Assembly (NCBI RefSeq): GCF_004799685.1
Contig: NZ_CP031311.1
Span: forward strand, 1,364,001 to 1,428,000
Source: Halobellus limi
GTDB taxonomy: Archaea > Halobacteriota > Halobacteria > Halobacteriales > Haloferacaceae
DNA: 64,000 nucleotides
Reading direction: 5' to 3'
Each line of letters starts with the position of its first letter. Position 1 is the stretch's first letter. The notes beneath the pieces are model-generated. The model worked only from the letters and a program-made list of their open reading frames with translations. It did no database searches and was not told the origin of the DNA. The translations under genes were made by a program, and so were the position numbers. Of this stretch, positions 26,388 to 33,824 are shown one piece after another.

Positions 26388-26894
26388 ATGTCCCAGACGC
26401 TCTTCCCCGCCGACGACCTCGCCCGATCGGGCTCTCCACGAGCGATCAAGAGCTCGCATCTCGACGGCGACGAGGCGCTTCGCGCCGGCCAGCACATCGT
26501 CGTCTGGGAGCGGCAGGTTCCCGCCGACAAGACCAACTGGTTCGGTCACGGTGGCGAGGACTCCCCGCTCGATCTCAAGCGAATGTACGCCGACCTCGAG
26601 GCGTCCGGCGCGGGCTCGGGCACCGACGGCGATCCGATCGAGGGAGACGTGATGGTCCGCATCACCGACTCCTCGGGCGACGAGGTGAAAGCCCAGAAGG
26701 AACTCGGGGACCTCGGGACGCTCCGCGACGCCGCAAGCGACGAGCGGACCGAGCGCCCGGCGATGCCCGCGATGGGCCCGTACGCCTATCCGCACCGAAA
26801 GCTCCAGCTCGTCGTCGTCGCGGACTCCGCATCGGACGGCAACCAGATCGACACGGCCGACAGCTCGTGTCGGTTCTGGTACAGCGAGCCCTAG
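26388..26894 (+). CDS. Capsid-like protein, VP7-type small major capsid candidate
   Basis: 168 aa. A beta-rich pattern with a conserved-looking block HIVVWERQVPADKTNWFGHG, then YADLEASG, GDVMVRITDSSGDEV and a C-terminal YPHRKLQLVVVADSASDG resembles, from memory, the single-jelly-roll VP7-type capsid proteins of SH1/SNJ1-like viruses. These viruses build capsids from two such proteins. ATG at 26388 directly follows the preceding stop. Function rests on fold-like pattern and context. Confidence 0.62.
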   Translation: MSQTLFPADDLARSGSPRAIKSSHLDGDEALRAGQHIVVWERQVPADKTNWFGHGGEDSPLDLKRMYADLEASGAGSGTDGDPIEGDVMVRITDSSGDEVKAQKELGDLGTLRDAASDERTERPAMPAMGPYAYPHRKLQLVVVADSASDGNQIDTADSSCRFWYSEP

Positions 26895-26906
26895 GAGGGA
26901 CCTCAA

Positions 26907-27329
26907 ATGTCACTTCTTTCGCAGCTGACGACCGACGAGCGGCAGGTGACTCCACACCTCCAGGACGAGGTCCCGCCGGATACGACCGACTTCGAGGTCG
27001 CCTGGGAGGTCCCCCGCGACGGGACCGTCGAGGGCGTCCGTGTGTGGGCTGTCCCCGGTTCGGAGGACGCGCTCGAAATTCGGCCGGTGGTTCGGCGAGA
27101 TCAGGGGCCCGATCGAGCTGAGGATCTCCCGCTGCCGACCTACGGCGACGGCGAGCAGTTCATCACGGGAGAACCTGACGGTGACCCGTATCACACGAGC
27201 CAGCCAGTCGAGCAGGGGGATCATATCGTTGTGAAAACGACGAATACCAGCGCCGATTACGCCTACCGGTTCCGTGTTCTCCCGTACGTCGACTATGCGG
27301 GTGGGCTCAGTCGGTACCTCGGGGGGTGA
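26907..27329 (+). CDS. Capsid-associated candidate, beta-rich 140-aa protein
   Basis: 140 aa made of alternating short strands (FEVAWEVPRDGTVEGVRVWAVPG, ALEIRPVVRRD, DHIVVKTTNTSADYAYRFRVLPYV). A jelly-roll or immunoglobulin-like fold is likely. It lies between the two other capsid-like genes with 12-bp and 5-bp gaps. It could be the second capsid protein, a penton or a cement protein. Family not recognised. Confidence 0.55.
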   Translation: MSLLSQLTTDERQVTPHLQDEVPPDTTDFEVAWEVPRDGTVEGVRVWAVPGSEDALEIRPVVRRDQGPDRAEDLPLPTYGDGEQFITGEPDGDPYHTSQPVEQGDHIVVKTTNTSADYAYRFRVLPYVDYAGGLSRYLGG

Positions 27330-27334
27330 TGTAG

Positions 27335-27832
27335 ATGCCCGGCAGACCACCGTGGAGCCAGGAAGGCACGCAAGGCGGCGGACAGACTGTCGCCACGCAG
27401 AACCGCCCCGAGATCGTCAACACCGACCTTAGTCAGACAACCACAGTTCCAGCCGGGGGAGATCTCTTAATCGAACATTTCGCGCCGAATGATGCCGTTC
27501 AATACGTTCAGCAGATGCGGCTCAACTCACCAGCCCCTGCTGATAGCGGTGCCACAACGGGGAGCCATAAAATCGAAATAATGGTTGGTTCGGGAGGTCT
27601 CCTCGCACTGTACGCGACTCAGCAATATAACAACCCAATCTGGTTTAATAAGTCGTATTGGGAGGTCGCTGATACAGGAGCGCCGACCAACGAAGCGGCC
27701 CAGAACAAAGCGCTGCGGTCACTGATAGCTACTCCTACCAACCCCGTTCAGATCCGATTCCGGAACGAGTCCGATGTAGAGGTGACTGACGAGTTCATCG
27801 TTGAAATGCAGCTAAGACAGGTGAAATACTGA
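27335..27832 (+). CDS. Capsid-like protein, VP4-type candidate, of AT-richer composition
   Basis: 165 aa. A Gly/Gln-rich N-terminal arm precedes beta strands (TVPAGGDLLIEHFAPND, HKIEIMVGSGGLLALYATQQY, PVQIRFRNESDVEVTDEFIVEMQLRQV), consistent with a jelly roll or surface beta-sandwich. Codon and base composition are visibly AT-richer than the upstream two genes, which suggests the gene was exchanged recently. It may be the large capsid protein or a host-recognition protein. Confidence 0.55.
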   Translation: MPGRPPWSQEGTQGGGQTVATQNRPEIVNTDLSQTTTVPAGGDLLIEHFAPNDAVQYVQQMRLNSPAPADSGATTGSHKIEIMVGSGGLLALYATQQYNNPIWFNKSYWEVADTGAPTNEAAQNKALRSLIATPTNPVQIRFRNESDVEVTDEFIVEMQLRQVKY

Positions 27833-28050
27833 TGAACGGAAAAGCGCCAGTCGACAAAGTTGGGGGTCCGCAAGAGCAAGGCCCGTGGCCGAGCGCGATC
27901 GACGAAATCGTCGCGGGAAAGAGATACCGTCGCCAGGTTGATGGCTCGGAGGTTGAGATAGACGTCCTCGATATTCGAGAGCTCAAATCAGAAGAACAGA
28001 CGGCGGCCGGACACACAGTTATGTGCGTCACAACGGGCGGTGAATCCTGA
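27832..28050 (+). CDS. Provirus hypothetical protein (72 aa)
   Basis: Overlaps the preceding stop (TGATG) and the next start. The sequence (APVDKVGGPQEQGPWPSAI, RYRRQVDGSEVEIDVLDI) looks like a small beta-barrel with a basic patch. It shares the AT-richer composition of the upstream gene. No family recognised. Confidence 0.6.
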   Translation: MNGKAPVDKVGGPQEQGPWPSAIDEIVAGKRYRRQVDGSEVEIDVLDIRELKSEEQTAAGHTVMCVTTGGES

Positions 28051-28778
28051 TGTATTCCGATCCACGTCGTGACCCCACAAATTGGGGCGCAGACGACAAC
28101 GAGGATTTCGACGATACCGGCGTCACCGGCGGTGGCAGAGTCGACACCACCTCGGAGCCGTCCGGTCCCGGAAACGGCGTCGATTTTGGCGGCGTCGCTG
28201 GCGACAGCGACCCGTCCGACGCTCCGGGAGCGGGCGGGTCCGACGATGACGACTCGGGGGGTTCGTCCGTGCCCCCATCGGACGCCTACGTTGGCGACGA
28301 CGGCGACGAAGAGTATGACCCGCCGTCGGACCCCAGCAGCGACGGCCCCGCACTTCCCGGACCGGGAGGCTCCGACGCCGAACCCCCGGACCCCGATCCC
28401 GATCCGCCGCCCGACACCGGCGGCTCAACGGGTGGATCGAACAGCGGCGACGCCGGAGATCCCTATCAGAACGATCCGCGCCAGGATCCGAACAACTGGG
28501 ACCCGGACGTCGACGACGGATCCGTCCCGACGTCCTGGGACGAGGTCCCGAACCTGATCGGTTCTGACTCGGGCTCGCACATCTTCGATCCCGACTCGGA
28601 GCAGTCGGTGGCGCGACCGCTGATGAACTTCGACGATGCACTCCGATCGCGACTCGCGGAGCTCTCCGGCCAGGAGACGAGCGGCATCTCCCTCCCGCTC
28701 GTCGGCGCGATCTCCGCGGGAGCTGTCGCCATACTCGTCGCGATCGTCGCCGTCGTCGCGAGCGGAGGTGACGGGTAG
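28050..28778 (+). CDS. Disordered D/G/P-rich, C-tail-anchored virion protein candidate
   Basis: 242 aa. Residues about 1-160 are low complexity (D, G, S, P; DPDPDPPPDTGGSTGG). The motif DPRxDPxNW occurs twice, near the N-terminus (DPRRDPTNWG) and near residue 145 (DPRQDPNNWD). A short helical part follows, then a single C-terminal membrane helix (LPLVGAISAGAVAILVAIVAVVA). This is the layout of a spike or membrane-anchored stalk with a flexible ectodomain. Function is inference. Confidence 0.65.
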   Translation: MYSDPRRDPTNWGADDNEDFDDTGVTGGGRVDTTSEPSGPGNGVDFGGVAGDSDPSDAPGAGGSDDDDSGGSSVPPSDAYVGDDGDEEYDPPSDPSSDGPALPGPGGSDAEPPDPDPDPPPDTGGSTGGSNSGDAGDPYQNDPRQDPNNWDPDVDDGSVPTSWDEVPNLIGSDSGSHIFDPDSEQSVARPLMNFDDALRSRLAELSGQETSGISLPLVGAISAGAVAILVAIVAVVASGGDG

Positions 28779-29155
28779 TGTCCGAGCAAACGATCTACTT
28801 CAGCGGGCCCGACGATGCGACGCTCTCGTACTCAAATCCCGATGATCCGAACCTGGGGGATACGACGAAGTTCCTCCAAGAAGAGCTGAATATGCTCTCG
28901 CGGACCTTTTCGGTCTCGAACTTCCGCGACCGGCTCACGTCGCTCAGTCCTGGGGTGACAGTCCGGCGCGGCGGGCCGGAAGGTGAGCTGATCGCCCGCG
29001 GAACCGAGACCGGCATCGAGTGGGAGAACGCTGAGAGTTCCTCAAACCAAGAGCCCGTCGACGCGTCGGCAACAGTCCTCGGTTCGATCGGGCCGAAGGC
29101 CGTCGGCGCGGTCGTCCTCTTGGGCGCGCTCGCACTAATCGGAGGTAGTGGCTGA
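28778..29155 (+). CDS. Provirus membrane protein with soluble N-terminal domain
   Basis: 125 aa, GTG start inside the preceding TAG (TAGTG). The soluble part (ATLSYSNPDDPNLGDTTKFL, LSRTFSVSNFRDRLTSLSP, GGPEGELIARG) is followed by a C-terminal helix (IGPKAVGAVVLLGALALIGG). One of several tail-anchored proteins in this arm, as expected for a virus with an internal membrane. Family not recognised. Confidence 0.65.
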   Translation: MSEQTIYFSGPDDATLSYSNPDDPNLGDTTKFLQEELNMLSRTFSVSNFRDRLTSLSPGVTVRRGGPEGELIARGTETGIEWENAESSSNQEPVDASATVLGSIGPKAVGAVVLLGALALIGGSG

Positions 29156-29156
29156 G

Positions 29157-29582
29157 ATGGGCGTCCTTGGTGACGCCTACGACACTGTCGCGGGAGCGGC
29201 CGATCACGCGGCCGGATCCGTCGACGAGTCGATCGGTCGGCAGTTCGACGATGAGACCGGTGGCGGGTTCTTCGACGTCGCTCCCGAAGGATCGGGGGGC
29301 GCTGCGGTCGACACTGACGGTGACGGCGAGCCTGAGGAGTTCAACAATCGGTTCCTCCGCGGACCCGTGCGCACGGTCTACGACGCCACGTTCGACTACG
29401 AGGGTACCCTGAACGGCGAAGAGGATACGGTCGACCTGATCGGTCCGACTACGGGAGACGTCGCGACGGGCGAAACCGGCTGGCAGTTCAAGGCCGTGGT
29501 GGTTCTCGTCGCCGTTGGCGCGTTCCTCTACCTCGCTCGCCCGCTGCTGACGATCCTCGCAGGGGTGACCGCCGAAGAATGA
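29157..29582 (+). CDS. Provirus membrane protein with C-terminal helix
   Basis: 141 aa from ATG 29157; a GTG at 29148 would add three residues but GGAGG at 29141-29145 is better placed for the ATG. An N-terminal helix (DTVAGAADHAAGSVDESIG), a beta/acidic middle and a C-terminal span (FKAVVVLVAVGAFLYLARPLLTIL). It overlaps its neighbour by 4 nt. Probable internal-membrane protein. Confidence 0.65.
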   Translation: MGVLGDAYDTVAGAADHAAGSVDESIGRQFDDETGGGFFDVAPEGSGGAAVDTDGDGEPEEFNNRFLRGPVRTVYDATFDYEGTLNGEEDTVDLIGPTTGDVATGETGWQFKAVVVLVAVGAFLYLARPLLTILAGVTAEE

Positions 29583-29833
29583 TCCTCTTCGTCGACGTCG
29601 GATGGCTTGGGTCACCGGTCGACGTCGGGACGTTCCTCATCGTTCTCGCGATGCTCGTCTTCCGACTCAGACCGCGCGTCGCCACGATCGCGGCGGCGGT
29701 CGTCGCGTTGGCCGAGCGTCGCGACGACGTCGACGACGATCGCCTCCGGAGCGAGCTCGAGGTCGACTCCCGCGACGTCGAAGCCCTTCGCCCACGGATC
29801 GTCCGCACGGACGGCGGTGATAACGATGGCTGA
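29579..29833 (+). CDS. Provirus membrane protein (84 aa)
   Basis: An N-terminal membrane helix (VDVGTFLIVLAMLVFRLRP, with a second hydrophobic run VATIAAAVVALAE) and a charged C-terminal half (RRDDVDDDRLRSELEVDSRDVEALRPRI). ATG overlaps the previous stop by 4 nt and its 3' end overlaps the next gene by 8 nt. Confidence 0.62.
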   Translation: MILFVDVGWLGSPVDVGTFLIVLAMLVFRLRPRVATIAAAVVALAERRDDVDDDRLRSELEVDSRDVEALRPRIVRTDGGDNDG

Positions 29834-29978
29834 CGTTACCGCCGTCGCCGCCGAATGGCTCGCCGCGACCGGCGCGCCGAACGCCGTGGTCATTCTCGCG
29901 CTGCTGACGTCGCCGGCGACCTGGTCGAAGCGCGCCGTCGCGTTCGTTCGGCAGCGGATCGGAGCTGACGACCGATGA
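29826..29978 (+). CDS. Provirus small membrane-like protein (50 aa)
   Basis: Starts at ATG 29826 inside the end of the preceding gene. The hydrophobic stretch AVVILALLTSPATW is followed by a basic tail (SKRAVAFVRQRIG). Overlap with both neighbours supports translation. A holin-like or structural role would be guessing. Confidence 0.55.
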   Translation: MADVTAVAAEWLAATGAPNAVVILALLTSPATWSKRAVAFVRQRIGADDR

Positions 29979-30118
29979 ACTGGGACGATCTCGAGGACGT
30001 CGACGACTGGGAGGCGATCGACGTCGACGAGGATCCGCCGCGCCGGGATCCCGTCAAGACGATGCTGCTCGGATCCGGCGTCACGCTCATCACCGAAGAC
30101 GTCGACGAGTGGCGCTAA
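29975..30118 (+). CDS. Provirus small acidic protein (47 aa), last gene of the virion arm
   Basis: ATG overlaps the preceding TGA (ATGA). The N-terminal part is D/W/E-rich (NWDDLEDVDDWEAIDVDED), then a short hydrophobic part (MLLGSGVTLIT). It ends the eleven-gene rightward arm and is followed by a hairpin. No family recognised. Confidence 0.55.
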   Translation: MNWDDLEDVDDWEAIDVDEDPPRRDPVKTMLLGSGVTLITEDVDEWR

Positions 30119-30312
30119 TCAGTTGATTACTTACTTAATACCGTTGTTTAAGTCCGTCTGGTAAAAATCGACAGACGGATTCGACGAGGCCGGCCCCGAC
30201 GAGTCCCGGGTAGCGTCCCACACGCCCCGACATCACCGTTACATTCTGTTACAGATCGTTGACGTAGCGTTACCCAAATGTTTACACAGTCAGGAACGTA
30301 TCTTTGGACGAG
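30119..30312 (+). promoter_or_regulatory. Terminator-like hairpin and helically phased GTTAC repeats
   Basis: TCCGTCTG (30153-30160) and CAGACGGA (30172-30179) form a perfect 8-bp inverted repeat enclosing an A-rich loop, directly after the virion operon. Further on, GTTAC or GTTGAC recurs at 30238, 30248, 30258 and 30269, about one helical turn apart, just before the membrane-protein gene. These look like an operator array or iterons. Confidence 0.55.
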
Positions 30313-30897
30313 ATGGCTAGTACGACTACCGTGGTCGATGAAGGGATTGACCTCGGTAAACGGGCTGTCGAATACCTATTAACGTCGACAGTCGGGACCG
30401 CAGTGATGATCGCCGGTATCGGTCTATTCAGCCTCCCGGCCATTCTGGGACTCATCATTACTGATGGGTTCGGCTCACTCCCCGTCTATTTCGCCCTCCT
30501 CTCAGTCGTTGGTCTCGGAGTCTACGCTATTCAGGCAATGTACCACGATGATTGGACGATGGACGAGGAAAAACAACAAGAGATCTCGACCCTGCAACAG
30601 GCGGTAATTGCAATTTCTTACTACAACTTTGTGGTCATATTCGCCTGTATGGGAGGTCTCGCCCTGATCGCTCAGGGGTATCCACTGGTTGGTGTCGGGT
30701 TCGCGCTCCTACTCGGTCCAGCAGACGTTACTCTGGCCGAACGTCTCAACGCGAGCCCGATCACCCTGTTCCTAGGCCTTTGTTTCGCCCTCGGTTCCGT
30801 TATAGGCTACATCGCCAAAATTAGCAGTGACGCGGATCCGAGGACGATCGTGGAGATATCTACTCTTCAGTTCCGCCGGAACCGTCGTCTTCCGTAG
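30313..30897 (+). CDS. Provirus polytopic membrane protein
   Basis: 194 aa with about five hydrophobic segments (VGTAVMIAGIGLFSLPAILGLII, LPVYFALLSVVGLGVYAI, YYNFVVIFACMGGLALIA, LVGVGFALLLG, ITLFLGLCFALGSVIGYI). The gene is AT-richer than its surroundings. ATG 30313 is chosen over an upstream TTG. It converges with the repressor operon, overlapping its last gene by 38 nt. Superinfection exclusion, lysis or anti-defence are all possible; none is shown. Confidence 0.68.
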   Translation: MASTTTVVDEGIDLGKRAVEYLLTSTVGTAVMIAGIGLFSLPAILGLIITDGFGSLPVYFALLSVVGLGVYAIQAMYHDDWTMDEEKQQEISTLQQAVIAISYYNFVVIFACMGGLALIAQGYPLVGVGFALLLGPADVTLAERLNASPITLFLGLCFALGSVIGYIAKISSDADPRTIVEISTLQFRRNRRLP

Positions 30898-31168
30898 CGT
30901 TCTCCGACTTGTAGTATTTTTCTGGAACCGACCAACAGAATCCTCTGTAGAGGATCAGAACGAACAGAAGCGACTCGATAGTGTTCGACACTCCCACTAT
31001 GTTCTGAATCGCTTCAGGAGGAACAAGCGCCTTATTCAGTACCCAGCTGATCAAAGATGCGAGCCAATAGGCTACAGGAACCTCGATCGCAACCTTCAGA
31101 CTAAGAGCAGCGAGTCTCTTTAGCGGTGGAAGTACGACCTGTCGAAGCGCAACGGCGACCCTACTCAT
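30860..31168 (-). CDS. Provirus membrane protein in the regulator operon
   Basis: 102 aa. A basic N-terminus (ALRQVVLPPLKRLAALSLKVAIEVP) leads about two membrane segments (VAYWLASLISWVLNKAL and NTIESLLFVLILYRGFCW) and an acidic tail. It starts 6 nt after the second winged-helix gene, so it is expressed with the regulators in the lysogen. Products expressed from prophages this way are often immunity proteins. Confidence 0.6.
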   Translation of the reverse strand: MSRVAVALRQVVLPPLKRLAALSLKVAIEVPVAYWLASLISWVLNKALVPPEAIQNIVGVSNTIESLLFVLILYRGFCWSVPEKYYKSENATEDDGSGGTEE

Positions 31169-31174
31169 CAGATT

Positions 31175-31483
31175 TCAACTTTCTCCGCGGTGCCGACTCC
31201 GAAGAACGCGATCGACAGTCGGTCGCGGTCGATGCTCCGCGTCAATCTTGCCCTCGAGGTACAGCTTCCCGTCCGTCGTTAGTTCATACATATCGCCGTG
31301 AATCGGCGCGATAAATCTCACATAGTGGAGCATCTGACACCGCTCCCAGATGTGGCCCTCAGACGCCGTGAACCCCTTCTCTTCGGCCATCGTCGACGGC
31401 GTCGCCCAGCCCTCGGTCTCCAAGTGCTCCAGGATCCGCTCGTCCAGCTGCTTCATCCAGTAGGCGGACCTCCGTTCACTCAT
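31175..31483 (-). CDS. Winged-helix regulator (phiH1 repressor-like), second of pair
   Basis: 102 aa. A winged helix at about 8-75 (QLDERILEHLETEGWATPSTMAEEKGFTASEGHIWERCQML, wing MYELTTDGKLYLEGKID) matches the phiH1-repressor-like family common in haloviruses. Starts at ATG 31483, one nucleotide after the stop of the first regulator. The tail is basic. Two related regulators in one operon suggest a switch. Confidence 0.78.
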   Translation of the reverse strand: MSERRSAYWMKQLDERILEHLETEGWATPSTMAEEKGFTASEGHIWERCQMLHYVRFIAPIHGDMYELTTDGKLYLEGKIDAEHRPRPTVDRVLRSRHRGES

Positions 31484-31484
31484 C

Positions 31485-31802
31485 TCAGGCCTGGTTCTCG
31501 TCGGGCTCCGGTTCTCCCACACTCACGTCGCCGGCGTCGACCTCGTCCGGCGCGTCTTCTGAGGTGTCGATCTCGCCGTCTAGGTACCTCTCTCCGCGCT
31601 CGGTGATGACGTACACACCATTTCCTAAATGCTTGAGCAGCCCGTGCTCGACGAGATTCTTGCATCGGGTGTGAATATACTGCCGAGAGTATCGAACATA
31701 ACCGCTTTCTGCCATCGCAGTTGGGCGGCCGGATCCATTTTCACGAATATATTCGAGTATCCGGTCATCAGCGAGCACCATCCAGTCGCCCGAGTAGCGC
31801 AT
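31485..31802 (-). CDS. Winged-helix regulator (phiH1 repressor-like), first of pair
   Basis: 105 aa. DNA-binding helices (ADDRILEYIRENGSGRPTAMAESGYVRYSRQYIHTRCKNL) and a wing ending VYVITERGERYLDGEID form a typical winged helix; the C-terminus is acidic. The AT-rich TATA-like AATAATAATC (31822-31831) lies about 25 nt upstream, so ATG 31802 is probably leaderless. It faces the RHH gene across an operator-like region, as a lysogeny repressor would. Confidence 0.8.
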   Translation of the reverse strand: MRYSGDWMVLADDRILEYIRENGSGRPTAMAESGYVRYSRQYIHTRCKNLVEHGLLKHLGNGVYVITERGERYLDGEIDTSEDAPDEVDAGDVSVGEPEPDENQA

Positions 31803-31977
31803 AAACAAATAACCAAGACGGCGATTATTATTGTTACCGTATCTCTGTATGGAAGTACAGTAGATTTTATTTGGTAGATTAGACTTTATTTAGAAAGATG
31901 TCCCTCAATAAGTCTAATAGACTTAATTAGAGACACCGTAATCTATATCTTACATCGGTTAATTGTTAGCTAACGCA
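31803..31977. promoter_or_regulatory. Switch region with operator-like palindrome
   Basis: The spacer between the divergent repressor and RHH operons is strongly AT-rich. TAAGTCTAATAGACTTA at 31909-31925 is a perfect palindrome (8-bp arms, one central base). A related half-site TTAGACTTTA lies at about 31879-31888, and TTAGCTAA at about 31966-31973 is a further palindrome next to the ATG of the RHH gene. Confidence 0.7.
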
Positions 31978-32187
31978 ATGGCTCAGAGAAGCCTATCGGT
32001 GACCATCTCAATGCCACTTGAGATGGACGAAACGATCGATGAAGAGGCTGAGAAACACGGAATGTCGTACTCGAAGTACGTTCGGCAGGCTCTTCGCGAA
32101 AGCGTTGGCACTCCGTTCGAGTGCGAGAAAGAGATGCTTTCGGTCGACGAAAGCACTCAGAGTAATCGGAATGAGGGGGCGGCGTGA
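31978..32187 (+). CDS. Ribbon-helix-helix (CopG-like) DNA-binding protein
   Basis: 69 aa. The ribbon LSVTISMPLEMDETIDEEAEKHGMSYSKYVRQALRE is the classic CopG/Arc pattern, with a C-terminal acidic tail. It leads the rightward RHH-HNH-SWIM-Int operon and probably autoregulates it against the repressor. ATG 31978 is chosen; an upstream TTG adds five residues. Confidence 0.82.
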   Translation: MAQRSLSVTISMPLEMDETIDEEAEKHGMSYSKYVRQALRESVGTPFECEKEMLSVDESTQSNRNEGAA

Positions 32188-32190
32188 ACC

Positions 32191-32943
32191 ATGTCCAGTG
32201 ACCCAGACGCCCCCGACTCTGATCTAGTCCGGTCAGCCGAAAAAGCCGTCGACCAGGACGAAGCCCTCCGGCGCGCCCGACAGAGCGCCCGGACGCTTCG
32301 CGCCTGGTCGGAGGTCGCCGGCGAGGATCCGACCGACGTCCTCGAGGAGATCGGGAGCGATCCCGAGGTCGCGACCGACGGCGGGATGCGCTCTTTCACG
32401 GTCGGCCCGCGCGTCGAGTTCTCGCTAGATCACTACCCGCGGATCCGCGTCTCGGAAGGAGGGCGCGAGTGGTACGTCTACCTTCACCGACTCACCGCGT
32501 TCGCACACGGTGAGCTCGACGCGCTCGACGACGAGCGTCACGTTCACCACGTCGACGGGGACCGGTGGAACAACGCGCCGGAGAACCTGGAAGCCGTCGC
32601 GTCTCACGAGCACGACGAGCTCCACGAGCACACCGTCATCGCCGACGGCGGTATCGAGATGGACGTCGCGAACGTCGACGTCGAAGCATTCGCTGAGGAC
32701 AAGACAATCAGCGAAGACGGCCTCCGGATGGAGATCGACCTGTACCGCCGCGTGCAACTGGCGGTCAACGAGGACGACGTTGATCCACGCGAAGTACAAG
32801 CCGCCGTCGAATCGCTCGCCGACGACCTCCAGGACGTCGCCGACGTTCCTGACGAGTGGATCCTTGAGGGGCGCTTCGGCCTTCAGCAGTGCGATCTCGA
32901 GGACCCGGGACTTACCGATCGAATCGTGGGGTGGTTCCGGTGA
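32191..32943 (+). CDS. HNH endonuclease domain protein
   Basis: 250 aa. The centre (about 95-140: YVYLHRLTAFAHGELD, then H119-H120-V-D-G-D-x-x-N-N-x-P-E-N-L) is an HNH nuclease of the homing/phage type. The N-terminus is helical with acidic linker; the C-terminus (about 150-250) is another domain with a helical pattern. It may nick viral or host DNA during replication or recombination. It overlaps the next gene by 4 nt (GTGA). Confidence 0.82.
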   Translation: MSSDPDAPDSDLVRSAEKAVDQDEALRRARQSARTLRAWSEVAGEDPTDVLEEIGSDPEVATDGGMRSFTVGPRVEFSLDHYPRIRVSEGGREWYVYLHRLTAFAHGELDALDDERHVHHVDGDRWNNAPENLEAVASHEHDELHEHTVIADGGIEMDVANVDVEAFAEDKTISEDGLRMEIDLYRRVQLAVNEDDVDPREVQAAVESLADDLQDVADVPDEWILEGRFGLQQCDLEDPGLTDRIVGWFR

Positions 32944-33824
32944 ACCCCGACCTCCCGCATCAGGCCCGGCGCGTGGATCCGTACGCCGCTCGCGACGCCC
33001 AGAGCGAACCCTTCCGGCGCGCTCGCGACGAAGAGATCGACATCGAGCCGGACAACGCACCGAATCGCTCCTGGGTCCAGGTCGGTGACGGCGACAAGCA
33101 CAGAGTCGCGCTCGTTGAGGACCAGGAGGGTCTCGTCGGCTACTGCGACTGCGACGGCTTCGCGTTCCACGAGGGCGAGCTCGCCGGCGACTGCTGCACG
33201 CATATCATCGCGATGATGATGGAGTCGGTCCAGGACGAATCGCTCATCACCACGATCGACGACGTCGTCGAGACCGGCGGGTCGCCGATGAGCGACGACG
33301 GTTCGGAGAGCTCCGATGTCGAGGTCGTCGACGTCGACCAGGAGGCGAGCGGCGACGGCGATCGCGACGATCACGCCGAACCCCCGACCCCCTCCGAGCC
33401 CGAAGCCCCGACGCCGAAGATAGACGACCCCTTCGCGGAGGCGATCGAGGGGGTCGACGACCGATTCGTTATGACCCTCGGCGGGGACCCGTACATCCGT
33501 CGCGAGGGCTTCCAGCGGCTCGCCCGCCAGGAGGGTTACCGAACGAAGACCGAGATGGTGACCTTCCAGGGCGAGAGCGACAACGAACTCGCCGAGGCCC
33601 GCGCGTGGGTGTACGACGGCGAGAGCGACGACCTCGTCGCGACCGGTACCGGGACGGCCTACCTCCCTGACGAGGACCTCTCCGGCGCGGAGGGCAACCT
33701 GAACGAACTCGCGGAGACGCGCGCACTCTCGCGAGCGATGGGGTGGGCGACCGGCGCGGGCCTCTCCGCGGTCGAGGTCGACGCGAGCGCGGAGTACGAC
33801 TCGGATACCGATGTCCGAGCGTAA
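32940..33824 (+). CDS. SWIM zinc-finger protein with possible recombination-mediator domain
   Basis: 294 aa with a GTG start. C69-x-C71 and C86-x-H88 make a SWIM finger (YCDCDG .. CCTH). After a low-complexity linker (about 115-160), the C-terminal domain (about 165-280: GDPYIRREGFQRLARQEGYRT, ARAWVYDG, LNELAETRALSRAMGWATG) resembles phage single-strand annealing or DUF1071/Rad52-like proteins in its AETRALSRA pattern. That second call is tentative. Its end overlaps the integrase gene. Confidence 0.65.
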   Translation: MNPDLPHQARRVDPYAARDAQSEPFRRARDEEIDIEPDNAPNRSWVQVGDGDKHRVALVEDQEGLVGYCDCDGFAFHEGELAGDCCTHIIAMMMESVQDESLITTIDDVVETGGSPMSDDGSESSDVEVVDVDQEASGDGDRDDHAEPPTPSEPEAPTPKIDDPFAEAIEGVDDRFVMTLGGDPYIRREGFQRLARQEGYRTKTEMVTFQGESDNELAEARAWVYDGESDDLVATGTGTAYLPDEDLSGAEGNLNELAETRALSRAMGWATGAGLSAVEVDASAEYDSDTDVRA

